Shown here in pieces: positions 1 through 12,089 of a DNA stretch of 64,000 nucleotides. How positions within the stretch are numbered: position 1 is the stretch's first letter; each line of letters begins with the position of its first letter. The translations under genes were made by a program, and so were the position numbers. The notes under the pieces were generated by a model that saw only the letters and a list, made by a program, of their open reading frames with translations, was not told the DNA's origin and made no database searches. Where the stretch lies: assembly GCF_000516985.1 (NCBI RefSeq), contig NW_006917091.1, positions 2,731,451 through 2,795,450 of the forward strand, given 5' to 3'. The stretch comes from Pestalotiopsis fici W106-1 (taxonomy: Eukaryota; Ascomycota; Sordariomycetes; Amphisphaeriales; Sporocadaceae).

Positions 1-203
1 TGATGTTCGTGTGCTCAAGGATGCAGGAGAGATCCAAACCGAGTATGGGTAGGTCAATGTTTGGATAGGTCAGTATATTCAGAGCTTTTGTGCTGACAAC
101 GCTATGTAGGGCCATAACTTTGACCAAGAACAGCCAGTTCTACGTTCGACAAGGCGATGTCGAGCGCCTGATTGCCCAGGGTTATCTGCAAAAACTAAGT
201 TGA
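1..203 (+). CDS. PSF1: GINS complex subunit Psf1, C-terminal end (partial)
   Basis: The gene is cut by the left edge. Two exons are visible: 1-48 and 110-203, separated by a 61-nt intron (donor GTAGGT, acceptor TAG). The spliced reading frame ends in about 46 residues beginning VRVLKDAGEIQTEYG and finishing LIAQGYLQKLS before a TGA at 201-203. This aligns well with my recollection of the C-terminal domain of Psf1, where the human protein has a VRCLKDYGE...LLKKNSQ...LIRQGVLEHILS pattern. Psf1 is one of four GINS subunits. GINS joins Cdc45 and Mcm2-7 to form the replicative helicase, and the small C-terminal B-domain of Psf1 is needed for that assembly. It acts in the nucleus. The 5' part lies outside the window, so intactness cannot be judged. 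Identification rests on family pattern; the splice sites are directly visible. Confidence 0.82.
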
Positions 204-3200
204 GCGAACATCTTCGGGTATTGAAGTCTTGACACGACCAGCTCAATTGCTGTCAATAAGGGGCCCTTGCTGTGACACCGTCATGAAAATGTGACTCACA
301 TGCAGCTTGTACAAGGGCATTGTCTGTCAGAATGCCCGCAGAAGAGCCCATGGCAGCCAACACTCGTGCCCTAGGACCTCACTTCACAACTCAGATATCC
401 TTTCTCACGATTCATGCCGGAGAGGAAGGCATTGCTGGGTGGGTATTGTTAGGGTTTGAGCACATCGAAGCACAATATGCGCCAGTCTCAGGCCTGGCCA
501 TGTGGTTGGATTGGACATTATCTGCAAAGGATTCTCTCTCCGAAGATGACAATGATTCCACAATGCTACGATGGTTGTATTGGAACATATCGACTAGCAA
601 GGTAATGCATTGATCTCGGACAGTCATTGCATTTGGTTCAACCTCATGTCGCAGGTTCGTTTCGCAAAGCTTTACGCAAACCTTAGGGATTGGTGGATTA
701 TGTCAGACGGTCCGAATGCCTACGGAAATACGACAGCATTGCTGACGAAGTGGCGGGTGTCCGCCATCCCGCTGTCAAATCGTCTGCCAGACCTAGGTGA
801 TGCAAACTGGTAGAGCTGTCGATCTTGAACTGGGATCACAGCTCGACGACCTGCAAGAGTCTGAGGAGGTGGAGATGATTTGGGGCGGGGCAACTGGTTA
901 CACAACACGGGTGTGTGAGGTGGAAAATGTTATGGGGCAATGTCTTAGCCTCGAGAGGGCCGTTCCGAATCCGATGATTGCTTGGCTGCTTGCTTGGCCG
1001 ATTGTAAATATAGTCGCACGAATCAATACGCTAAGTTGTACGTAAAAACCGGCCGGGATAATGCGGAGGCTCGCTGATGTCGATACCATGGCGTGGGCAG
1101 ACATGCTTCCTCTTTTATTCGATCCAATTATTAATACTCCATCTTGGTGCATATTCGTATGATTCGTCTGATCAGTATGGCAATGTCCAGGTTCAGCTGC
1201 TCTTCTTCCTCAGTCGCGTTCTGATTTCGCAATTGTACTACTACAGCATTGGTGGCCAGTCCTAAGTCCAAATATTTCGATTCTACATATCTAGGCAGGC
1301 AAAGCACTCGGTGTGGAATCATGATATATTCTGCCATCATGACGAGATATTCGTAGTAGAAGACCAAGAATCACTGGGCCACTCAGGTCACTCGTTACTC
1401 CAAATCGAGCCGCGTCGTTGCCCCGCGTTCTATACCTAGTATGTAGTGCAGCATGGTGTAATATGTAATAGTGTAGATACAAGGTAGGTGGTGCAGATGC
1501 AGCAAGGGGTCTTCATTCACCATGCAGGTCACAATCCGGAACCACGAGGACGGCCTGGCAATCCGATTTGTAGATCCCCTTTCAGCCTCCTCAACCGTTT
1601 GACGACCTCTGAGGTGACCCAAGCAAGCCAAGAGCCGGCGTGGTGCACCATACACGATGGCTTTAATCGCGGGGAAACCCCCCTCTAGCAGAAGACGGCA
1701 GTCAATATCCTTCATACAAAATGGTTTTAGTACCTGTTATCGCCGCTACTGGTGATAATTTAGTACTGTGCTCACCACCTCGTGGCTTGGCATTGTGAAG
1801 AAATCCGAGATCCAGTTGAAAATGCCAGTGGAGCTGGAGTGGAACAAAGGGAGTTCTGGGATTGGGGCGTGTACGAGCCCACGGCGGGAAAGTCATTCGG
1901 CAGACTATGCCGGGTCATCACATAAATCTTTGCACATGTATATTTTGTTGCAAAATCGCCGATTACAGAAACAACGTTTGAACACTTTGAGGCTTTCTGG
2001 CTAACTTGCCTAACCTCAAGCTTAGATTACTCCCCAGATATCCTCGACCCCTCAAACTAGTACCTAATTTACAAACAGCACTTGCTTAGCCCCAATCTGC
2101 AAGTACTGTAGTGTAGTAAGGTGATGTGGTATAGCAGACGACAACTCGTCTTATTTCTACACCCTGCTGGCAGCATGAGGCGTTGTTGGTTGGAGTAGGA
2201 CTGAATGCAGCATTCACTCAATCTCCTCAATTTCATATTGCTCCCACAGAGCTCCGAGCACGGCAGTATACCGCATGCCCTTGCCAAAGATGGACTTTTT
2301 CTGACGTGAGTTGTGTAACCGTGACAAGGGGGCCGGCATACATGTCAAGCATGTCGACGAAATTTTATCTGCATCCTGGTCCATCGCTGATGGGTGGGTG
2401 TGCCTCGATCTTGGATGGTTATTTGCAGTGCTCAACTTTTAGAATTGGAGCTGACAGTGAGCCTAGGCCCAAGCCTTGTCACTTCGACCCTGGGTACATT
2501 TTCGCCCTTTCCCCTCCATGGGCTAGGACTGGTACCTACCGTAATCAATACGTAGCTGCACCTGACAAGTTTGATGAGACTTTTGAAAGAGACTTTAGGA
2601 AAAGACAGCAACGGTAAAGGGCCAAATGAACAAAATCGTTGGCTGAAGATGTCTGATGATGAGAAGAATGAAAAGAATGCATCCAATGGAAAGCATACAC
2701 ACCTTCAAGTTGCCCTGTGCATTTTTTTCTTCTATTTTTTTTCCTTGTCTCGTTGTCACTCAAGACACCCACCCACCCATACATATGCAAACTACAATGC
2801 AGTACTAGTGGGGAAATGGGACCTAGCCTGCATCGCACCGACCGACGACGACGACCTTGCCAACTTGCGCAGCGAAGCCCGCTCCGAAGCTAAAAAATCT
2901 CACAACGATCAAGGTTCTGGAGCTTTCCCGGCAACGACCACGACTACTTTTGACAGTCCCACAATGCCGCTGCTAGATATGCTCAAGTCCCATGCTAACA
3001 TTGAGCTTCTTCTTCTCCTTCTCTCTCCTCTGGCTCCTTGACATCTACCTCTCTGGTGAACGACTCGCTGGCCTGTGCTCTTCCTCCCATCACCAGATGC
3101 GCCGCGCTTCTTTTCTTATCAGAGCGGCATTCCTCTGCACGAGTTCATAGGTTTTGGCTTTAAACACTATCATACGAACCTACCTGTACCTATGCGCGAC

Positions 3201-3251
3201 ACCCGGCCTACTGACTGAGCTAGCGCTCCGTCCCGTCCTCTTGAGTCTATC
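204..3251. other. Intergenic region without recognised gene
   Basis: About 3 kb between Psf1 and the SulP transporter. Only short ORFs occur (none above 156 codons), with no recognisable domain, biased codon use or convincing splice pattern. The last 550 bases, about 2700-3250, are rich in pyrimidine tracts (TCTTCTTCTTCTCC near 3005) and probably hold the promoter and leader of the downstream transporter. No tRNA or transposon hallmark was seen. Confidence 0.5.
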
Positions 3252-6200
3252 ATGTCTGTACCAACCTTCGGTTTCTCCTCCTGGCGGAGGAGGTCTCCTT
3301 CGTTCGCCTCGCGCACCGGGCCTGAGGACATTCCGGGCCAAATAAGCAGTCCAGGCTCACATTCACGATCTACAAACTACCCGGACCCTAGACTGTTGTC
3401 ATCCTCCGTCGCTTCCGCCTCCCACCGAGAACCAACGAGATCATTTGTCCCTGGCTCTGCAAGAGACCATTTATGCAAGTGGTTGCTCTAGAACATGCCA
3501 CCATCCGCACGTCTGCTAACGTCATATGCAGCTCCAATTGATAGTGCCAGTTACGCCCGCAGTGTTCGTGAAGACACTGCCGAGCTCGCTTCCTATGTGC
3601 TCGCAGATAAGAAGGATAAGAGAAACGCCTCGTTCCTGAGGCGGAGGACGTCTGGCTCCTCGTATGGCGATCGTGAGAACTTCTCCCCCTATCGAGGAGA
3701 ACAGCATACGGCTAGTGGCGAAGGAATTACCGAGGTGTCGGAGCCCTCATCGCCCGACAGTGCTATCGAAGACATACCCGACGATGGTCCCTCAATTCTA
3801 TCGAGCATGCTGAAACATTCTCCCCCCAAGATCGACTACGCCTCAGAAGCCGACGATTCTTCGACGAACGGAAATGCAGACAATGGCAAAAGAAAAACCA
3901 ACCGGCGCCCGGAGAGCGCCAACGGTTCAATGGCAGAAATAAACGTTGACGGGGCTTCTGAGCATACGCCTCTGTTGGGACGAACCATGTCGAGCTATTC
4001 GAGACCGCCGGAAAGCCCAAGCATGAGCGATGCGGACGATCTTAGTGATGTCGAGAGCCAGAAACCAAGGATGGACCAATCCTACCGTCGCTATGGAAGC
4101 ATCAGAGAAAGGGCCAGAGACAAGGTTCGAGTTGTTTCCCATTTCGTGAATCCCAAATCCTGGGACAGACACGCAATATGGCAGAATGCCGTAATGGCCC
4201 CAATTCACTGCCTACCAGCTGTCGTTGTGGGCCTGCTCCTCAACATACTGGACGCATTATCATATGGTACGGAAACTGGACCTAGCATGTTGGTCGTCTA
4301 CTAACAATGACAGGCATGATCTTGTTTCCTCTTGGAAACCCTGTATTTGCAAATCTGGGTCCTGCAGGTATTTCCATATTCTACGTCAGCACAATCATCT
4401 CGCAGCTCGTTTTCTCCGCTGGCAGTATTTTCAAAGGTGGCATTGGGTCCGAGTTGGTGAGTATTTCGCAATCGTCATAATGTAAACATTGCTGACTAGC
4501 TACAGATCGAAGTCGTGCCGTTCTTCCACAGTATGGCCGGTACGATTACTTCCATTGTCGGCGAAGAAAACCCAGACGCCGTCATTGCAACGACAATCAC
4601 GTCATATGCACTCAGCTCCATGCTGACTGGTCTCATTTTCTGGCTCATGGGCAAGTTCCGATTGGGATACATCATCGGCTTCATCCCTCGCCACATCCTC
4701 ATTGGTTGCATCGGCGGAGTCGGATGGTTTCTTATCCAGACTGGTTTCGAAGTCTCCGCACGCTTGGAAGACTTCCAATACGATTTAGACACTCTTCATA
4801 GACTCGGACAGAGCGACACTCTGGCTCTGTGGATTATCCCACTTGCACTCGCCATTCTCCTTTTTGGTCTTCAGCGGAAGATCACATCTCAATATTTCTT
4901 ATCCGTTTATATCCTTATGATACCCTTTGTTTTCTACTTTTTTGTCCTCACCATAGACGAGCTTGAGCCAGAAAACTTGAGGGAACATGGTTGGATTTTC
5001 GAAGCGCCAAACGAAGGAGAGCCTTGGTGGCATTTCTGGACCTTGTATAGTGAGTATCCTAAAAGCTCCTGGTGAAATGCAATTCCTGCTGACTATGAGA
5101 TCAGAATTCAATCTCGTCCACTGGGGCGCCGTTTTCGAAACCACCGGAGCCATGTTTGCGCTTACATTCTTCAGCCTATTACATGTGCCCATTAATGTGC
5201 CGGCCCTGGCACAGAGCACAGGAGAGGATAACGCAGACTTGAACAAAGAGCTCAAGCTCCACGGTTATTCCAACTTCCTCTCCGGTTGCGCTGGTAGCAT
5301 ACAGAATTACCTGGTATATGCCAATACCTTGTTCTTCATGCGCTCCGGTGGTAATAGTCGGCTTGCAGGTGTTATGCTTGCTGCCCTGACAGCAGTCGTT
5401 CTAGTCATTGGCCCAAAGCTTATTGGCTTTATCCCTGTCATGATGGTCGGCACGCTGATCTTTGTACTTGGTTTTGAGTTGTTGTGCGATGCGCTAGTAG
5501 CACCGAGACACAAGCTCAAGGGCCTTGAATATCTCACAGTAAGAAGTTTTCTGGCTAGCTGCTCTTCAATCACTGACAAGATGGATAGATTCTCGCAATT
5601 GTCCTCACCATGGGTATCTACGACTTTGTTGCTGGAATCTTCCTTGGCATTATTCTTGCTTTTGCGTCTGTGATTGTGCATCAATCCGGAGTGTCCGCAA
5701 TTCGAGCCTGCTACACTGGCGATCAAGTCGATTCAATGGTTCGAAGGAATCCGTCCCAGCACCATTACTTGCAAGAAGTTGGTCGGCAAACCTATATCAT
5801 CAAACTTGTAGGAAATCTCTTTTTTGGCACAATTGTCGGTGTGCAAGAAAAGATCCGTGCCCTAATTGCGGATAATGTTTTTGCGGAACATCCCATCAAG
5901 TACTTGATCATCGACCTGTGGCAAGTCACTGGCATTGACTATTCGGCTGCAGAGGGCTTCATGACAATCAGTCGATTGCTCCACAAAAAGGGAGTTATAC
6001 TACTCATCAGTGGCAAGGATGCCGAAAGCAAGATTGGTCGAGACCTGCGTGCTGTCGGTCTTGGAAACGACGGGCCGGAAGTCATGTTTATGCCTGATTT
6101 GAACTCGGCCCTCGAGAGTTGCGAGAATGAGCAATTAAAGACATTCTATGCCCACCAAGAGGCACTACGGCGAGTTGAGCGCCCGGCGTCGGCCAAGAAT

Positions 6201-6797
6201 CTCGAAGTCCCTAGCCCAAGGAAAACAGTCCAGTCTCTCGAACCGGGAGAGTTCTTGTCAGAATCGCCACGACGAAATTACCGGCAAGAAGTTGCCAAGA
6301 ATGTTTTGGTAGAGCATGAACTGAAGCGGGCCTCCAGATGGCGGAATATCAACGAGCCTCTTCGACTCATGCTTCAAATTTTCCACGACCTCAGCGACAA
6401 GAATGAAGACTTCTGGTTCCGGGCCAAGCCGTATTTCGCCCAGAAAGAGTATCCTGCAGGTACCATCTTGTACAAGAGGGGCGAGCCGGCGAGTGGGTTT
6501 TATCTGCTCGAAAGAGGCGAACTGCGAGCCGATTATGAAACACCGCAAGGAAAACTTTCAGAGCCGATTGTTCAAGGCACAACCTGCGGTGAATTGCCCT
6601 TCTTCTCGCAAACAAACCGCACTGCGACCGTTCAGGCTGTCAGGGACTGTGTCGTGTGGGTCATGGATAGAGAGAGCTGGGAAAAGTTGCGCCAAGAGCA
6701 GAATGACGTCTATCAGGAGCTCTTGAGCATATCGCTGAAGCTCACGACAGAGCGGATGAATGCCATGACCAACTATACTCTAGCAAACGCCAATTGA
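3252..6797 (+). CDS. SulP-family transporter with STAS and cyclic nucleotide-binding domains
   Basis: Six exons: 3252-3474, 3532-4266, 4314-4456, 4506-5049, 5105-5538 and 5589-6797, giving 1,095 residues. The first intron is GC-AG type (donor GCAAGT at 3475); the nearby GT would break the frame. Residues 1 to about 280 are Ser/Arg-rich and probably cytosolic. About 10-12 hydrophobic segments follow to about residue 735 and contain the SulP core. A STAS domain lies at about 754-870 and a cyclic nucleotide-binding fold at about 965-1065 (KRGEPASGFYLLERGEL, then CGELPFF). This arrangement matches the fungal family of yeast YGR125W/Vsb1, a vacuolar membrane protein linked to basic amino acid uptake. 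The substrate here is therefore uncertain: sulfate by family name, possibly amino acids by orthology. The STAS and cNMP domains suggest regulation by ligand. An alternative start at 3495 would skip exon 1 but lacks support. Confidence 0.9.
3475..3531 (+). other. GC-AG intron in the SulP gene
   Basis: The 57-nt intron begins GCAAGT and ends ATGCAG, with a GCTAAC branch-like sequence upstream of the acceptor. Removing it joins T to CT to make a serine codon and keeps the frame through to the domain-bearing exons. The GT four bases downstream would give a 53-nt intron and a frameshift. An in-frame TAG lies inside (3489-3491), so retention would truncate the protein. Confidence 0.75.
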
Positions 6798-7181
6798 TCA
6801 GAGGACTTGATCAAGTCGTCACAAAGCCGCCATTCACGGCTGGGGGGGCATAAATGGTTGTAAAAGCCTATGTCATTGGTTGTTGTGGTATGGCCGATAC
6901 CAAAAGTCATTCATAGTTTTGCAGCATTTAGCGAGAATATTGTCAGCATCAAGTCCATTGATCAAAAGGAGTAATCAAGTGCCATTGTGGTTGTGAGCGC
7001 GAGAGAGTACATGATCCCGCCATTATGAAGTATAAGCAAGTACTTTTCTTTTCTGCTACAGCGGCAGCCCTGGCAGTCCATCGAGCAGCTCATCTTAGTC
7101 GGTGGAATGGAAAGCTGACAGAAAAGAAAAACCCATGGGAAAAGAAGTATGCTGAAGTGAGAATATCGACGTGCGACAAGC
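6798..7181. other. 3' flank of SulP gene
   Basis: Contains a GGGGGG run (6842-6847) and AT-rich sequence, probably the transcript end of the transporter. No further gene seen. Confidence 0.4.
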
Positions 7182-7544
7182 ATGACGGAGGAGGTGCTGG
7201 GGCCCGAGCATCCGTCAACACTTGATAATATGACCCATCTAGCTGATGTGCTTCGAATTCAAGGGAGGTATAAAGAGGCGGAGGCGATGCATAGGAAGAC
7301 GTTGGTGTTAAAAGAACAGGTGCTAGGGCCTATGCATCCGTCAACACTTGACAGCAAAAGCAACCTGGCAGAGGTTCTCGGCAGTCAGGGGAAATACGAA
7401 AAGGCGGCAGCGATGCATAAAAAGACACTGGCGCTAAAGGAGGAGTTGCTCGGGCAGGAGCATCCGTCGACACAACTGAGCAGAGACAATATATTGTCCA
7501 TCTTGGAAAAGGGAGAAAAGCATGCACGGGGGGAAGCACCATGA
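7182..7544 (+). pseudogene. Tetratricopeptide-repeat remnant (kinesin light chain/NLR type)
   Basis: An open frame of 120 residues has two full 42-residue TPR units and part of a third, with phasing VLGPEHPSTLD...LADVLRIQGRYKEAEAMHRKTL, VLGPMHPSTLD...LAEVLGSQGKYEKAAAMHKKTL and LLGQEHPSTQ. This is the TPR_12/TPR_10 pattern at the C-terminus of fungal NB-ARC or patatin NLR-like proteins, which normally carry many more units and an N-terminal NTPase. No such domain is found upstream, where the sequence becomes noncoding. I therefore read this as a truncated fragment left from a larger gene. A short expressed TPR protein of 120 residues is a less likely alternative. Confidence 0.65.
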
Positions 7545-7700
7545 AGGCCCCAATCCGAGAAAGTCATCTCTTCAGCAGGATCATGCAAAAGGTCAGTCTT
7601 TGGGATTAGAGTTAGATAGATCATGACAACCACAATAGCAACGGCTTAGAATAAGCGGTAAACCAATCAAGACTCAGAAATGGAAAATAACTGTCAATGA

Positions 7701-8090
7701 CCTTTCCAGCTCACCATATAGTGGCTACCAATCTACTTTCAGGCAGTCCTGGACGTGTCACCTACGCAAAGTGGAATCAACTATCTCTCAACTGTCATAT
7801 CTGATGCAACGGCTCTGCTGGGCACAGGTATTGTGATGAAACTGGGCTAGTGGAATCCCTTTCTATTATTTGCAGTAGCCATGGTGTCTCTCAGAGGCGG
7901 ACTGCTAAGCACTCTTTCCCAAGAGATATCAAGTAGTCACTGGATCGGATATCAAATTTTGGGTGGAACAGGAGATGCTTTGGCTATAAATCTTGTGAGT
8001 CTATCATTCTGAACGGCCTACTCCATGATGAATATTAATTGCAATAATCGTCTTTCGAAGGCCCAGATTGGGATGCAGGCCTCATTACCA
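7701..8090 (+). pseudogene. MFS (DHA2-type) transporter remnant
   Basis: One frame from about 7701 reads QLTI*WLPIYFQAVLDVSP, then SGINYLSTVISDA, LGTGIVMKLG*, WNPFLLFAVAM, GGLLSTLSQEISS and HWIGYQILGGTGDALAIN. The LPIYFQAVxGVSPTxSGI and WIGYQIL motifs are diagnostic of the second half of DHA2-type fungal multidrug transporters. Two in-frame TAG codons interrupt it (7719-7721 and 7848-7850). A GTGAGT donor at 7994 and an acceptor near 8063 look like a preserved intron, followed by AQIGMQASLP as in the family. The N-terminal half and the C-terminal helices are missing. This is a decayed fragment about 130 residues long, not a functional transporter. Confidence 0.75.
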
Positions 8091-8285
8091 CGACGGCCTC
8101 GAAGTCAGGAAATAACGAAACCGCGAACGAGATGACAATCGAGTGATCCAGAGGTCACGTGGATTCAATTATTCTAGGTGAATCGCATTCAACAGCGTCA
8201 TAGTCTTCGCTGCGTTGTACCACGAGTGAGTTGTCCAATTCAACTATGGACTACAACTAGTTCGATCCTTCTTGGTGACACAAGG

Positions 8286-9010
8286 TCACTTCTTTGTAGC
8301 TGCATTGGCCGCCGTCTCATCGTTGGCCTTGAGCCGCTCTTGGCATTCTTCCAATCTATTAAATCCCTTTGGCATTCCCGTCCACGTCAATCTCTGCTCA
8401 TCCATAAGTCTGGCGCGAGATTCCATGGCCTTTGCCCACGAAGGGCGACTGGTCATACGCTCGTGCCAGTTTTGCACATGCGGGAAACCTTTAAACTTGT
8501 CATCGGGAGCGCACTCCAAGATGGCATCAGAGCGATCATTCCAGGTCGTAAAGGCAAGGTCCGCATAGATCATCTTGTCTCTCACGAGCCATTGCTATCC
8601 CTGCTGTTCCTGCTTGATGAGCCAGCCTTCCAGGACGCCGTGGATCCGGCGGACTTCAGCTTGATAGAGAGATATGGCAGAGGGCAGCTTCTCGGAATGC
8701 AGAACAGTAAACCAACCTGCTTTCCCGAAACAAGGACCCTGGCCACTTGCTTGAAAGTGTACTATGAAGGATTTAAATTTAGTATACTTCCATTATCGTT
8801 TTCGTTTGATAGGAGATAAAAGAACAAAAATAGATAACCAGAATCGTGCACCAACGCCATTGGTTTGGTTGATGCTTTTCTTTAAGCGTTGCATAGCTGA
8901 TGATATGGTTCACGTCATATTGATCGATCAAGTAATTGATGATGGCACCAGATTCCCACAAGACGAGGTCTTCATTGGGATCCTCGATGGCTGCGGAAAG
9001 TCAATCCATC
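8286..9010 (-). pseudogene. Ure2-type glutathione S-transferase remnant
   Basis: Read on the minus strand, the frame starts within the N-terminal thioredoxin-fold domain: IEDPNEDLVLWESGAIINYLIDQYD. After an intron it continues with LHFQASGQGPCFGKAGWF and the C-terminal helical domain (YADLAFTTWN, FKGFPHVQNWHERM, RPSWAKAM). The intron has donor GTTGGT and acceptor TAG at about 8765-8864, and splicing restores QWLHFQASGQG. Two defects are visible. The first 50-60 residues with the glutathione-binding start are absent, and only a TGA lies upstream of the IEDPN segment. A TAG also interrupts between KQEQQG and QWLVRDK near 8598. Together these indicate a broken gene. Family members usually have about 220-260 residues and conjugate or reduce substrates with glutathione in the cytosol. 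The C-terminal 99-residue frame 8286-8585 is still open. Confidence 0.72.
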
Positions 9011-9636
9011 AGTTCCCACGAAAGCGATAGGCATAAAATGGCTCATGGCCGGCCATGAGCATAGAATATTGTTTTCCCCTACAGAGCGAATGGCCATCAC
9101 AGCTGGCCGCTTCCGCTTATGCATGATACTGCCTTGGACCCCGAAGAACCGTTATGAGAACTTGGGCGACCCTGGCAGAAGGAGCAGTGCCAAGATGAAA
9201 ACATTGGTTGAACAAATCCTGGGCAACTAGGTATCACGCTTCACGACGTATCAGAAAGGCATATTAGCGCGCCATTTCTTCTGTCGCCAACTTGACAGGT
9301 GCATGTGCGGCACAATCCCCCGACATGGACTCGTGGGTGGTTTATATGTTTGTGCTGACTTGATCTGACTTGATACTCCACGTCGGACTCGCATGCAGGT
9401 CAAAATTTACGACTTACTGGACTTGGATAGTCCCCTGTTCCAGTTCCTTGCAACGGACTCGACCCCTCGCCAAGTCCGCCCAACCTGCCAATCTGCTGCT
9501 CCATTGGCTCGTCGCAATCTGAACCTGAGCCCATTGTTCCGTGCTCCAGTGCGGCAGCCTGGAGTAGGACCCGGGGACTCTTAAAGCTGCCATGCCGCCA
9601 TTGAATATCCAAAGTCTCACCAATGACTGAGTAATC

Positions 9637-11237
9637 ATGGCTGTCCAGGATATTGACAAGTCCCCCGCTGGCCCCGCACTGCTGACGCCTGTCGAGGGCG
9701 AGAAGCAGGACGAGACGACAGTCTCACTTTTGGTATGCTACTCATCTCCTAGTTTCCACCCTCATGACCTTGGGATAGATAGCGACGGTGGACGCATGTT
9801 GATCATGGGGGAGTCGTGGGTATACTATAGTTCTAATACACATTGATCTATTAGGTGACATGGGACGGCGATGATGATGCCCAGCACCCATTTAATTGGC
9901 CACAGCTCCGTAAATGGGCCATCACGATTCTTCTCTCTAACGGCGGCTTGGTCACTCTCATGTCTGGGGCCATGCTAGCACCGGCCCTCCACTCCATATC
10001 GCAGGACCTCGAGACCGACGAGGAGGAAACCCAGATTTTCCTTTCAATATTCATCCTGGCCTTTGCTTTTGGGCCCATGGTCCTCTCGCCACTGGCCGAG
10101 GTCTTCGGCCGGCGCCCCGTATGGCTACTCGGCAGCTGCTTCTACGTCTTATGGAATACCGTCGCGGGCTTTAGCAAGACTCCCGGCCTCATGATAGCGA
10201 GCCGTATCCTCTCCGGCCTTGGTGCCAGCGTTGAGTTTGCCATCACTCAACCCGTCCTATCTGACTGCTGGAAGCCGGACGAGCGTGGCAAGTCATTCTC
10301 AATCGCCACCTTTATCCCGCTACTTGGGCCAGCAATAGGCCCCATTATCGGTGGTGCCGTGACACAGTCCATTGGCTGGAGATGGACGTTCTGGATTCTA
10401 TCTATCTACGACGGAATCCTCATATTCGTTGGGATATTTGTTCTCCAGGAAACATACGAGCCAATCCTGCTGGCAAAGAAGGCTGCAAGGCTACGGAAAG
10501 ACACTGGCAAATCCTACTTTATCGACGCCGAGTCTTTGTCATTGACCGCCAAGCTATCCCGTTCTCTTTCCCGACCATTTCGACTACTTTTTACGCAGCC
10601 AATCCTCCAGGTGATCGCCATATTCCTTGCCTACAACTTTGGCATACTTTATATAGTCTTGTCGACATTCGCCACTCTATGGATCCAGCGCTACGGACAA
10701 ACCGAATCCCAGAGTGGACTGCACTATATCGCTATAGTGATCGGCTACACAATCGCCGCGCAAGTGGGTAGCAGGGTAATGGATCGGTTATGGGCATATC
10801 TCAAGGCCAAACACGGCGACGATACGGCACCAGAGTATCGGGTGCCGCTGATGGTACCTGGTGCCATTCTTATCCCCTTGGGTCTGTTTATCTACGGATG
10901 GACTGCAGAACGCCATGAGTACTATCACTGGATCGTGCCTGACATCGGCATCGGCATTTTTGGTTGTGGTATCATCCTCAACACCCAGGCCATGCAGGCC
11001 TACGTCGTCGAGGCATATCGTAAGTACGTGGCCTCTGCTTTTGCCGCGGCCCAATTCTTGCGCAGTGTCGCCGGCTTTGCGTTCCCCATATTTGCGCCGT
11101 CCATGTATCGCAACCTTGGGTACGGCTGGGGCAACACGATACTCGCATTGACATTTGTTGTCATTGGCTGGCCTGCACCCTTTCTGTTGTGGAAATATGG
11201 CGCAAAGTTGAGGGCAATGGGTAAGCCACAGTGGTGA
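9637..11237 (+). CDS. MFS transporter, DHA1-like
   Basis: Two exons: 9637-9732 and 9855-11237, with a 122-nt intron (donor GTATGC, acceptor TAG), giving 492 residues. The splice joins VSLL to VTWDGDDDAQHPFNW; the phrase DDxxHPxNWPxxRKW is the usual entry to the first helix of fungal DHA1 drug/polyamine:H+ antiporters. About 12 hydrophobic segments follow. The loop 2-3 signature appears as LAEVFGRRPVW, and GPAIGPIIGGAV matches the antiporter motif C in helix 5. No secondary-metabolite genes flank it; upstream are only pseudogenes. The substrate cannot be inferred. The gene looks intact, unlike the transporter fragment 1.7 kb upstream, which belongs to a different MFS subfamily. It probably acts at the plasma membrane. 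Confidence 0.9.
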
Positions 11238-12089
11238 GATGCCACTTATGCTTATGTAGCACATAGATATTCATCACCATCATCATCATCGTCATCATCG
11301 TGGATGAGTATGCCTATGCACTTGTGTGACTGGAAACTAAGATGATCCTTTCGACCATGTCGTCTATCAAGCCACTCTGCATCATACCAGCTGCAATGCT
11401 AGCCAAATACATTTTCGGCACACATGCATGGAGAGTGGTATGCTGCCAGGCGCATACCCATGTTCACATAACAACGGATGAAGCCGCACGTGGCATATCA
11501 CGTCTTGGCTACCCATGGGATCACTGTTAAGCTGCATTGCATGGTATCTCAAGTACACGCTGAAACGTATGGACAACGGCAAAGTTCACGCAGCATATAA
11601 TGATAGATTTGTTCCTATATTCAACGAGTTTCGCATGTATTTGCACATGCATACATGTAGCCAGTCGAATTCTGGGTCGCAGTACTTCATTGGAATATTT
11701 ATGTAGTTGTAGAAGGCCGTTTCGTTTTCTTGCAAATGCCTTTATCATTAGGTGTATCTTTCCTCACGACCATGATCTGATGCCGATCAAGCCAGCATAA
11801 CCATCATATATGTAATCAGAAAACACTACGGATCATGCAGATCTTTATTATCTCTACCATGTGGATAAACAGGTCCTATATACCAGACGCGTTAACAGGT
11901 CTCTCTTGCCAAGCATATTTAAGAATGCTGCGGGATATCAGCTTACCCAGCTCGGGGTTAACAATCAGACCTGGCTTGTAGATGTCAATGGTCCGGTCAT
12001 TAGCCCAGCTCGACAGCCTGGGCCAGTCGACGCATTGGTGCGCTGTTCCGTTGGCTCCCGGCTTCAGGATACCTGGCTGCCAACTGTAG
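11238..12089. other. Intergenic region with a short CAT/TCA repeat
   Basis: Holds a trinucleotide tract and several short frames on both strands with no recognisable product. A minus-strand frame at 11876-12271 overlaps the DUF6594 segment but has no family features. The upstream exons of the DUF6594-type gene, if they still exist, should lie here; none could be placed with confidence. Confidence 0.4.
11271..11300. repeat. Trinucleotide microsatellite (CAT/TCA)n
   Basis: About ten units of TCA/CAT with one G substitution, located in the 3' flank of the MFS gene. No coding role is seen. Confidence 0.8.
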
